Positions 32,443 to 39,675 of a DNA stretch of 64,000 bases are shown here, in pieces. How positions within the stretch are numbered: position 1 is the stretch's first letter; every line of letters begins with the position of its first letter. The translations under genes and the position numbers were made by a program. The stretch covers positions 1 to 64,000 of the forward strand of contig JABDGC010000001.1 in NCBI GenBank assembly GCA_013286215.1. Reading direction: 5' to 3'. The DNA comes from Gammaproteobacteria bacterium (GTDB lineage: Bacteria > Pseudomonadota > Gammaproteobacteria > DSM-16500). The notes under the pieces were generated by a model, which was not told the origin of the DNA, made no database searches, and was given only the letters and a program-made list of their open reading frames with translations.

Positions 32443-33771
32443 ATGGGTGAATCTCGTACGGTAGCAACGGGTGTTTCATTAGGAGCGCTGTTTAATACTC
32501 GGCGGGAGCTTCCTACTCTGCAAGCGCTTGATATTGCCATAGCAGCTGCGAGATTTCTTCAAAGCCACCATGAGGCAAAGGGTGGAGAAAACGACGGAAT
32601 CCATGGGAATATTTCGCCTGACTCATTGATATATGATCCATTGAGCCATCAAATCAGCGCAAGTGCTAATTCTTCTCTCAAAAAAAAAGCAGTGAAGGAA
32701 GTAGTGCAGGGTAAAGAGGTCACTATAGAAAAATGGCAGGGCGATATGTTAGATGGTTATTATCATTATATGGCACCTGGAATGGAGCAGCCCAATGCAG
32801 ATACCCGCGAATCTAATGTAGAGATTTCTTTTTCAAAAGCAGCAGATATCTATGCGCTTGGAAAAATACTCGAGGAAATGTTTGGTTTTACGCCTATAAT
32901 GCAACAGGACATCCCTTTTCGCATGAAATCGCCTATAAGATATGATGAGACGCTTCGTGCATTACTGAAGGAAATGACTACTTTATTAGGTGAAGGCGGT
33001 GATCTTAATGCAGTCATTAGCCATTTAGAAGAACTTCGTACTACTTTAGAGCCGGTTGTTCGACAGGCCACAGGAATATTCAAGATAGACGATATCGAAA
33101 ATGCTAAAAAGGGAGATCCCAAGAAATGGGCGGCAATGTTGGCCGCTTTAAGATCAGTGGATGTAGTGGTCTTGATAGACTGTTCAGCTAAAAATAGGAA
33201 CGTTGCTTCTTACGGAGCAATAAAAGAAATTCTGAGAGCGGAAGGCGTTTTTGTGACAGGCGAAGTACAGAAGTCAAAGAACGTTGTTTCGGCTGTAGCT
33301 GAAATCAAAGGAGATCACCTTTGTTATTTTCAGCCAGCAAGTAGTTCCTCGGCGCCAAGGCTTCCAGATAGCGTTCAGCATATTTCAGTGACTCCTGCTA
33401 AAAAAGATTATCGCAGGATAGTACGAGAGAGTGGCGTAATTGTTCCGCAAGAGCAAATCGAAAAAATCGCGACAGAATTAGAGCGAGAAGCGGCTCGTCT
33501 GCAGAAAAAACATGGAGATTTAGATGGCCGTATTACGCCATTAAGGCGTAAGGCGGAGGAGCTTCGCTCCAATCAGAGTCCGCGAACTTTCGCAAAATTA
33601 TATACGGATTTAGAAAAGCTGGAAAAGGCGTTAATTAAGTTAAAACAACCCCGGTTCAGCTTTTATGGATTATTTAAACCGAAGAGCGCCCGTGTCGTTC
33701 ACCATGCAGCAAAAGAGCTTAAAACGGTTTCAGCTGAAAGAGCGGCAATAATAAAGCGAAAGGTCCCTTAG
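32443..33771 (+). CDS. Kinase-like (probable pseudokinase) protein with C-terminal coiled coil
   Basis: The start chosen is the ATG of MGESRTVAT, just after a GAGGAGAA Shine-Dalgarno; it gives 442 residues. The protein resembles the C-lobe of eukaryote-like protein kinases: HGNISPDSL (about 54-62) sits where HRDLKPEN would be, MAPG (110-113) where APE would be, and FSKAADIYALGKILEEMF (~131-148) matches the helix-F region. The HRD Asp is replaced by Asn56, the usual Asn by Ser, and no Gly-rich loop or N-lobe is visible, so catalysis looks unlikely. Residues ~340-430 are charged and probably coiled coil. Possibly a host-directed or regulatory protein; function unknown. Confidence 0.6.
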   Translation: MGESRTVATGVSLGALFNTRRELPTLQALDIAIAAARFLQSHHEAKGGENDGIHGNISPDSLIYDPLSHQISASANSSLKKKAVKEVVQGKEVTIEKWQGDMLDGYYHYMAPGMEQPNADTRESNVEISFSKAADIYALGKILEEMFGFTPIMQQDIPFRMKSPIRYDETLRALLKEMTTLLGEGGDLNAVISHLEELRTTLEPVVRQATGIFKIDDIENAKKGDPKKWAAMLAALRSVDVVVLIDCSAKNRNVASYGAIKEILRAEGVFVTGEVQKSKNVVSAVAEIKGDHLCYFQPASSSSAPRLPDSVQHISVTPAKKDYRRIVRESGVIVPQEQIEKIATELEREAARLQKKHGDLDGRITPLRRKAEELRSNQSPRTFAKLYTDLEKLEKALIKLKQPRFSFYGLFKPKSARVVHHAAKELKTVSAERAAIIKRKVP

Positions 33772-33802
33772 TAAGCTTTGTTTGCAATAAGTCAAACTCG
33801 AT

Positions 33803-34168
33803 CTATTTCAGTGAACACGAGGCTTGTGTCAGGGGCTCATTCAAGTTCTCCACTTTGTGAGCGCAAATAAAATCATTCTCTGTTAAACCCTTCGCGGCAT
33901 GCGTGGAATATTGCACGAGACAGTGGTTATACCCCACTTCCAAATCCGGGTGATGATTTTCGCGGTGCGCCATCCAGGCCAGGGCATTGACAAAAGCCAT
34001 GGTTTGGTAATAATTCTTGAAGTGAAAGTCCTTGAAGATTTTTTTATGGTCAGCGCTGGCCTGCCATTCCTTCCCCAGTTGGTTTAAATGTTTTTTGATG
34101 CTTTCCCCGTCGAGCGGCGCAACGCCGCCTTCACAAGGGAGGCAGTGCTTATTGCTTAATGTGTCCAT
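33803..34168 (-). CDS. phhB: Pterin-4a-carbinolamine dehydratase
   Basis: PhhB regenerates the pterin cofactor of phenylalanine hydroxylase by dehydrating 4a-hydroxytetrahydropterin. The 121 residues include the family core ENHHPDLEVGYNHCLVQYSTHAAKGLT with the active-site His pair, after the typical FKDFHFKNYYQTMAFVNALA. It converges on the kinase-like gene and is divergent from pilV. No phhA is visible in the window. Confidence 0.93.
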   Translation of the reverse strand: MDTLSNKHCLPCEGGVAPLDGESIKKHLNQLGKEWQASADHKKIFKDFHFKNYYQTMAFVNALAWMAHRENHHPDLEVGYNHCLVQYSTHAAKGLTENDFICAHKVENLNEPLTQASCSLK

Positions 34169-34186
34169 GCTTTTTTCCTTTACGAG

Positions 34187-34558
34187 ATGATGAATATGCG
34201 CCTTATTTTAGCATCTGGACTGACCCTATTTGAAGTCCTAATTAGCTTAATTCTGCTCTCCCTGGCACTCCTGGGCCTAGATGGAATGGAGCTTTCCGCC
34301 CTGCGTTTAAATCACCGCGCCTATTTTTCCGCTCTGGCGGAGCAGCAAGTGCATAATCTGGAAGAAAGACTGCGCCTGGTTGGGGCTGGGGAAGGCCTGG
34401 GGCAGCAGGTCGCAGCCTGGAACCAGGAAAATAGCAGGATTTTACCCCGCGGTAGCGGACGGGTCAGCGGCCATTATCCAGAATATCAAATCGCCCTTTT
34501 TTGGGGTGAAAAGCGAGAGGAGCAGGGTGAATGTCTCAGCGAAACTTTTATTTTATAA
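34187..34558 (+). CDS. pilV: Type IV pilus minor pilin, PilV-like
   Basis: A short 123-residue prepilin: the basic leader ends in SG before LTLFEVLISLILLSLALLG, with the processing Gly, the Glu at mature position 5 and a hydrophobic helix. Minor pilins PilV, PilW and PilX prime pilus assembly at the inner membrane. Its end overlaps pilW by 28 bases. Several ATG codons cluster at the start (34187-34200), so the exact start is uncertain by up to four residues. Alternative: another GspI/PilV family protein. Confidence 0.85.
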   Translation: MMNMRLILASGLTLFEVLISLILLSLALLGLDGMELSALRLNHRAYFSALAEQQVHNLEERLRLVGAGEGLGQQVAAWNQENSRILPRGSGRVSGHYPEYQIALFWGEKREEQGECLSETFIL

Positions 34559-35346
34559 CATCGTCACACCCTGGGCGGGGAACGACTTTAATCGAAGTCA
34601 TGATTAGTTTAACACTCAGTTTTTTCTTGCTGGGGTTGGTGACGGCTATTTATTGGGCGACGGAGCGGCACAATGAGCGGCTGACAGCATTGACCCGCTT
34701 GCATGCGCACTCTCATTTCGTTTTGCAGAAATTGGCGATGGAAATCCAGGCGGCTGGGTTTATAGGTTGCCCCCGGTTGACCGCCGATTTTCCGCTGGGC
34801 AGCACAATCGGGGCTTCTTTGACTGTGGCGAACAAGCTCGAGCTAACGCCGGCGGCGGAAGGCGGAACGGAGGTCACCGTGAGGCATCGTAGTCTCAAGG
34901 CGGCCGCCCTCGGGGCACCGATGATGCAGTCAAGCGTCTTGGAAATCGCATCCTCTCTCCCAGTCTCTTCCGGCGACTGGTTGCTCATTTCGGATTGCCG
35001 GCATGCAGAGCTCTTCCAGGTGGCTGAGGTCCGGAGCGGAGGCGACTGGCAAAGACTGACTGCGCTTCGACCTTTGCAGTATCGTTATGCGGAAAATGCG
35101 GAAGTCGGAGAGCTGGAGATAACACGCTATGCCGTGGAAAAGACCGGTCGCCGAGATGAGGTTGGGCAGAGTCTCTTTGCCCTGTATCGGACGGATCAGC
35201 GGGGGCATAAAACGGAGTTGGTGACAGGGATTCAACAATTGAAGGTGGCAGAGCAAGCGGCGGGCCGGGCTGTCACGCTGGCAATTCAGGCCTCCCAAGC
35301 GGGCTTCAGTAAAACAGAATACGGGTTTGTGGCCCTTCGGAATTAG
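34531..35346 (+). CDS. pilW: Type IV pilus assembly protein PilW
   Basis: A 271-residue prepilin with leader ...PGRG before TTLIEVMISLTLSFFLLGLV, the class III prepilin cleavage site and N-terminal helix. The globular part contains Cys pairs as in PilW (GFIGCPRLT, SDCRHAELFQVAE). It starts inside pilV and ends 4 bases before the chosen pilX start, so the three genes form an operon. PilY1 and PilE, which usually follow, are not here. Confidence 0.88.
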   Translation: MSQRNFYFITSSHPGRGTTLIEVMISLTLSFFLLGLVTAIYWATERHNERLTALTRLHAHSHFVLQKLAMEIQAAGFIGCPRLTADFPLGSTIGASLTVANKLELTPAAEGGTEVTVRHRSLKAAALGAPMMQSSVLEIASSLPVSSGDWLLISDCRHAELFQVAEVRSGGDWQRLTALRPLQYRYAENAEVGELEITRYAVEKTGRRDEVGQSLFALYRTDQRGHKTELVTGIQQLKVAEQAAGRAVTLAIQASQAGFSKTEYGFVALRN

Positions 35347-35350
35347 TACG

Positions 35351-35881
35351 ATGAAAAAACAAAAAGGTTTTGTGTTACTGGCGGTTCTCCTCTTGATCCA
35401 AATCGCTGCCTTGTTGGGAATCAGCGCTTTGGATCAAGTCATTTTAGAGCAAAAATTGCTCTCCGATACCAAGATCAGAAGACTCCTATTAAACGCGGCA
35501 GAAAATCAATTGACGCGGCTGACCGCAGCCATTAAAACAGTAAGCGAGACCTGTCGCATTCCGGGTCTCTCCGTGGCAGAGCTACGCTCCCGTCCCTTAA
35601 GTTGGTGGTCTCTCTATTCTTGTGCAGAGGAAACTTCTTTTTTTAAATATTACTATGTTGTTGAAAATTTAGGCACAGATCCTTGTGCACAACTTCGGGG
35701 GGAAGAGTCAGGTCCGGCTGCTTATTACCGCTTAACGGTTCTGTTAATGCAGAAGGCTGACCCAAGGCAGAAAGTAATGCTACAAAGCACGGTGGTCACG
35801 GAAAGCGCTAATTTAGAGCGTTGTGATGCGAGGCCGCATTCGGTAGACTGGGGACCTCAGTCGTGGCATGAGCTTATTTAA
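35351..35881 (+). CDS. pilX: Type IV pilus assembly protein PilX
   Basis: The start chosen is ATG of MKKQKGFVLLAVLLLIQIAA, giving 176 residues; a longer in-frame start at 35327 would overlap pilW. PilX proteins have a short basic leader, Gly-Phe instead of a Glu at position 5 and the sequence LNAAENQLTRL seen here (the AAE element is family-typical). Last of the pilV-pilW-pilX set; a short-chain dehydrogenase gene follows after 21 bases. Confidence 0.85.
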   Translation: MKKQKGFVLLAVLLLIQIAALLGISALDQVILEQKLLSDTKIRRLLLNAAENQLTRLTAAIKTVSETCRIPGLSVAELRSRPLSWWSLYSCAEETSFFKYYYVVENLGTDPCAQLRGEESGPAAYYRLTVLLMQKADPRQKVMLQSTVVTESANLERCDARPHSVDWGPQSWHELI

Positions 35882-35902
35882 ACTTTTGGAGGAGATAAAC
35901 CA

Positions 35903-36730
35903 ATGTCAGCAAAATTAAAGGATAAGGTGATTTTGATTACCGGCGCTAGTCGCGGCATCGGCCGTGCGATCGCCTTACGTTGCGCCCAAGACGGCGCCAA
36001 AGTGGTCCTGGCGGCTAAAACCGCGGAACAGCATCCTTCTCTTGAGGGAACCATTCATACCGTTGCGAAAGAAGTGGAAAATGCCGGCGGCGTGGCCTTG
36101 CCGATCCAGGTGGATGTGCGCCAGGATGACATGGTCCAGGCCGCTGTTGCCAAGGCGGTGGAGACTTTTGGTGGCATTGATATTTTAGTGAATAATGCCT
36201 CGGCTATTTATCTAGCCCCCACCTCAAAAATGCCGATGAAGCGTTACGACTTGATTAATTCCGTGAACGCGCGCGCCACGTTTTTATGCTCACAAACCTG
36301 TTTGCCGCATTTGGTCAAAGCCAAAAATCCGCACATTTTGAACCTGTCACCGCCCTTAAACCTGAAGCCGAAATGGTTCAAAGACTATCTGGCCTATACA
36401 ATGTCCAAATACGGCATGAGCATGTGCACGCTGGGCATGTCCGAAGAGTTTAAGCCGGCCGGCATCGCTGTCAATTCCTTGTGGCCCAAAACCACCATCG
36501 CCACGGCTGCCGTCGAGGTTAATTTCCCCAAGGAAGTGTACCAAGCCAGCCGCAAACCCAGCATCATGGCGGACGCAGCCTATGAAATTCTCAGCAGTGA
36601 CAGCAAGACGCTCACAGGCAACTTTTTTATTGATGAAGAACTCTTACGGTCTCGCGGCGTCAGTGATTTTAGCGTTTATGCCTTAAACCCCAGTATGCCG
36701 CTGTTCCCGGACGTTTATGTCGATGGTTAA
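35903..36730 (+). CDS. Short-chain dehydrogenase/reductase, HSDL2-like
   Basis: A 275-residue SDR enzyme: NAD(P)-binding TGASRGIGRAI at residues ~14-24, NNAS at ~95, and the YxxxK catalytic pair in AYTMSKYG. The C-terminal TGNFFIDEELLRSRGVSDF segment is typical of hydroxysteroid dehydrogenase-like protein 2 (HSDL2), which lacks a proven substrate and is linked to fatty acid metabolism. It has a strong GGAGGAG Shine-Dalgarno (35888-35894). The position after pilX is probably chance. The exact substrate cannot be told from sequence. Confidence 0.88.
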   Translation: MSAKLKDKVILITGASRGIGRAIALRCAQDGAKVVLAAKTAEQHPSLEGTIHTVAKEVENAGGVALPIQVDVRQDDMVQAAVAKAVETFGGIDILVNNASAIYLAPTSKMPMKRYDLINSVNARATFLCSQTCLPHLVKAKNPHILNLSPPLNLKPKWFKDYLAYTMSKYGMSMCTLGMSEEFKPAGIAVNSLWPKTTIATAAVEVNFPKEVYQASRKPSIMADAAYEILSSDSKTLTGNFFIDEELLRSRGVSDFSVYALNPSMPLFPDVYVDG

Positions 36731-36789
36731 GGGTTTATAACAGAGCAGTTGAAATCTGAAGTCAAATGGCAAATTTAGAGGAATCGTTT

Positions 36790-36842
36790 TTTACCTCTTA
36801 TCCCTAACCCTTTCCTCCACAAAGAACATGGAGGAAAGGGGA
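36790..36842. repeat. Dispersed GTGGAGG-type hairpin, half element
   Basis: The sequence TTACCTCTTATCCCTAACCC leads into a hairpin with arms CCTTTCCTCCA and TGGAGGAAAGG (36808-36840), equal to one half of the two-hairpin elements. It lies between two convergent genes and probably acts as a terminator for both. Confidence 0.7.
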
Positions 36843-36844
36843 CT

Positions 36845-37852
36845 TTAAGCAGGTGCTGAGGCTTGCATAAAGGCGGCGAGAGTTTCGAGGTCTTGTTTAT
36901 CCAGTCTGGCTCCCGCTTTTTTCACCACTTGTGCGGCTGCGAAATTACCGATGATGCCAGCCTGGGCAAAATTCCTGCCGGTTGTTAGCGCGTGCAGGAA
37001 AGCGCCGGCAAAAGCGTCGCCGGCGCCGGTGGTATTGATCGCTGTCGTCGGATAAGTGGGGATTGCAAAAAAGGTTTCACCGTCAAAAAGAATCGTGTCT
37101 TTCGCGCCGCGTGTGATGATGAACTGTCGGGCATGCTTTTTTAGGCTTTCTTTGATGGTCTCCAAGTCATCTGTCTCGCAAAAATAAGCGGCTTCCAGTT
37201 CATTGCAAAATAATAAATCGAGTCCGTGCTGGGTGAAGTCCGCTAAGCGGCTTGGTGAAAAGCCGGGGGTTTTACAGGCAGTGAGGGTCAGCGCGATTTT
37301 ACAGGAAAATTCTTTGGCCATTTGCAGGGCTGCTGTTATCGTTGCTTTGGAGGAGGGCAGGGTTGCAAGAAAGGTTTCGATGAATAAATATTCGCTGTTT
37401 TGGAGCGCTGCCGGTTTAAGGTCGGCCGGCGTCAGACTGTGATTGGCGCCCAGCTGGGTGTAAAGGCTCTTTTCACCTTCGGTGTCGATTAAGATCAAGC
37501 AGCGGCCGGTATTGCCGGTGGCTTTTGCGCTCGAGTCTAAATTGCTTTCGATGCCATGCGACCGCAAATTTTGATGGTACAGCCGCCCGGACTCATCCTC
37601 GGCCACTTTGCAGGAACAAAAAACGCGCCCCCCCAGCCCACTGATCACGCTGAGGGTGTTAGCGCTGGTGCCGCCGCAAGCTTGATGGGGGGTGAATTGA
37701 GCCAGGCTTTTTAATACGGCCTTTTCCTTTTGACCGTCAATCAGGACAGTCGTGCCTTTTTCAATTTCCGGCGGCCAATCGGCTTTTGAGGTGAGTTGAA
37801 ACTCATAATCCACGATCGCCATGCCGACGGCGTATACTTGATACGTTTTCAA
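36845..37852 (-). CDS. PfkB-family kinase, adenosine-kinase-like
   Basis: A 335-residue ribokinase-fold enzyme that would phosphorylate a sugar or nucleoside with ATP. The N-terminal substrate motif ACGGTSANTL (about 60) and the C-terminal anion hole TTGAGDAFAGAF (about 279-290), with the catalytic Asp, are intact. The overall layout fits the adenosine kinase-like group common in proteobacteria, but substrate choice cannot be settled by motif. It follows the small membrane gene at 37888, on the same strand, after 35 bases. Confidence 0.85.
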   Translation of the reverse strand: MKTYQVYAVGMAIVDYEFQLTSKADWPPEIEKGTTVLIDGQKEKAVLKSLAQFTPHQACGGTSANTLSVISGLGGRVFCSCKVAEDESGRLYHQNLRSHGIESNLDSSAKATGNTGRCLILIDTEGEKSLYTQLGANHSLTPADLKPAALQNSEYLFIETFLATLPSSKATITAALQMAKEFSCKIALTLTACKTPGFSPSRLADFTQHGLDLLFCNELEAAYFCETDDLETIKESLKKHARQFIITRGAKDTILFDGETFFAIPTYPTTAINTTGAGDAFAGAFLHALTTGRNFAQAGIIGNFAAAQVVKKAGARLDKQDLETLAAFMQASAPA

Positions 37853-37887
37853 TAAAAAATCCTTGAGAAAATAAGCGAAGCTTGGCT

Positions 37888-38082
37888 TTAGCTGCCACTT
37901 TTCGCTATAAACATCCAGATGGAGAGTGCGCCGGCTACTACGAAAGCAACCAGGCTGACTTCCATGGAGAGAGCATAGCCGCCAATGATGATTTCAGTTT
38001 TAAATAAGAAACGGAGTAAATGAATAATGGCGACCAGCCCAAAGACCAGACCGGAAACCAGCAGAGCGCTATCCTTTTTCAT
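37888..38082 (-). CDS. Small two-helix membrane protein, unknown
   Basis: 64 residues with two hydrophobic segments (ALLVSGLVFGLVAIIHLLRF and MEVSLVAFVVAGALSIWMFI) separated by a short polar loop (KTEIIIGGY). Small proteins of this type are found next to metabolic genes in many gammaproteobacteria without known function. It precedes the PfkB kinase gene on the same strand and probably shares its transcript. Confidence 0.6.
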   Translation of the reverse strand: MKKDSALLVSGLVFGLVAIIHLLRFLFKTEIIIGGYALSMEVSLVAFVVAGALSIWMFIAKSGS

Positions 38083-38132
38083 GTCAAAGCTCCTTATGAA
38101 TAGTGGCGTTTCTGAATCAATCAGCTTTCCCG

Positions 38133-38270
38133 CTAAAGTCCCCTTTCCGCCACGCTTTTTGTGGAGGAAAGGGCTAGGGATAGGAGGTAAAAACGAGTCG
38201 TTAATTTAAAATTCAGACCTCTTCTCCCCAACCCTCTCCTCCACAAAGAGCGTGGAGGAGAGGGGATCCT
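38133..38270. repeat. Dispersed GTGGAGG-type element, two-hairpin form
   Basis: Two hairpins, 38140-38173 and 38232-38265, face each other with inverted inner sequences (AGGGATAGGAGGTAAAA ... AGACCTCTTCTCCCCAACCC). The outer ATATTCGGT ends seen elsewhere are not clear. It accounts for much of the 390-base gene-free stretch between 38083 and 38472. Confidence 0.75.
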
Positions 38271-38307
38271 GTAAAAAATCGAATTTATTTAATAACGCCG
38301 TGACTTT

Positions 38308-38356
38308 GAATATTATCCCATTCACACCCGGCAGGCACAAGCGGAAAATAAAGTCC
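38308..38356 (-). repeat. Duplicated 3' end of the AddA-like gene (outer copy)
   Basis: 49 bases match 39708-39756 with three mismatches, at an offset of exactly 1400. In the helicase frame this copy reads GLYFPLVPAGCEWDNIQSHG and then stops shortly after, so it looks like a true alternative gene end. The two copies bound an unknown gene as direct repeats. Confidence 0.85.
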
Positions 38357-38472
38357 AAGGCAGATGTTAATGGGTATCATGCTGCACCAAGATGGTTTAA
38401 GACTCCATGCAAAAGAAAATAGGACGGGGACACACAACAGTAACTCCCGAACTCAATCACGTTCAGAGCCGG

Positions 38473-39672
38473 CTAAGGCTGACTTTTTGCCTCTGCCTGC
38501 TGCTCTTGTTCACGGAACATCGCATCCGCTTCTATTCTGCTTCCCACTTTGGAGGCCCTTAAGCTTTGAAACAGGGTTTGGATCCCTGCCAGCGGTTGCC
38601 CCAGTATCTGACGCTTTCTCAGTGCTTCATATTGATCGAACCGCTGCTCAGCCTGGGTTTTCAGCATATAAATTTTCGCTTTCTCAATTCCATGCTCATC
38701 CGTAAAAAAATCAACCACTTTCTTTGGCTTGCTCACTAATATTGAGGGATTTGCAGCGACTATGTCAGGGTTAGCTGCTTTTAAGCTCTTGCGGAATTTT
38801 CGATGCTTTTCATACTCCACTTTGGGTAATATTCGGATAACCACGCGATCTTGCTGAATAGCGATTTTTTCAATGTCTCTTTTACTGTCTTTTATTGTCT
38901 CTGAATAAGTGATGTATCTAACCAAAGCGCCCAGAGGGGAAATGGCGGAGAGCAGCAAGCTCGCAAAGAACCAGCCTACGGCTGATCCCTTGCCTAAGCC
39001 TTGTTTTAAGCAATACCAAGATCCGTACAAACCCTCGGTTAAAAAAAATACGCCAGGAATCAAGCATAAAGCTGTAAGCGAGGCTCGGAGCCACTGATGT
39101 ATCCGTAAATTTTTCTGGAGTTGAGGCATGCATTGCTTTCTTGCTTGCTCCCGCGCATTGACATACGCCCGATATCTTGCCGCCAATTGTATATGCTGTG
39201 CTGATGCATATTGCTGAAAATCGAGGTCCAATACCTTCCTTGAGGCTAGTCTTAAAATGGGTTGATGATCAGCATTAAAAAAAGGCGTTTCCAATTTCTG
39301 ATGGTGTTTTAAGATTGACAGGCCACAGTGGATCACCGCAATATAGTCTTCATTGTCTTTGGTGCTAGCTTCCCAATCTCCGAGCTGCAGCCTTCTATAT
39401 AATTCTTCGAGTTCGGGTAGAGGCTGGTAGCGCGGTTGTCGGTCGTCTGGACGCAAAGTGTAATTGTATTCAATAAAGGCCGCGAAAAAAACGATTGCAT
39501 CGTATTCCTCTTCGCGTTGAAACTCGCTTCGATTATTGCTGTCGAGGTAGATTAAAAGGGAAAACAATTTCGCATATAGTTTTTGCTTGTAGGTTCGATC
39601 GCGTGGGAGAAGAAAATCGCCACCTTTCGCATCAAAAAGGTGCTGTTTCAAATTAACTAAACGAGTTTGCAT
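38473..39672 (-). CDS. Unknown membrane protein within a duplicated-end islet
   Basis: A 399-residue protein without a recognised family. Residues 1-190 are soluble and mostly helical. A membrane hairpin spans about 200-265 (LTALCLIPGVFFLTEGLYGS; GWFFASLLLSAISPLGALV), and a basic, helical C-terminal part ends in Glu/Gln-rich sequence (EADAMFREQEQQAEA). The two-helix build recalls the unknown protein at 24138-25451. Direct repeats of the helicase 3' end flank the gene, suggesting it arrived as one unit. It begins three bases after the helicase stop, on the same strand. Confidence 0.6.
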   Translation of the reverse strand: MQTRLVNLKQHLFDAKGGDFLLPRDRTYKQKLYAKLFSLLIYLDSNNRSEFQREEEYDAIVFFAAFIEYNYTLRPDDRQPRYQPLPELEELYRRLQLGDWEASTKDNEDYIAVIHCGLSILKHHQKLETPFFNADHQPILRLASRKVLDLDFQQYASAQHIQLAARYRAYVNAREQARKQCMPQLQKNLRIHQWLRASLTALCLIPGVFFLTEGLYGSWYCLKQGLGKGSAVGWFFASLLLSAISPLGALVRYITYSETIKDSKRDIEKIAIQQDRVVIRILPKVEYEKHRKFRKSLKAANPDIVAANPSILVSKPKKVVDFFTDEHGIEKAKIYMLKTQAEQRFDQYEALRKRQILGQPLAGIQTLFQSLRASKVGSRIEADAMFREQEQQAEAKSQP

Positions 39673-39675
39673 ATT

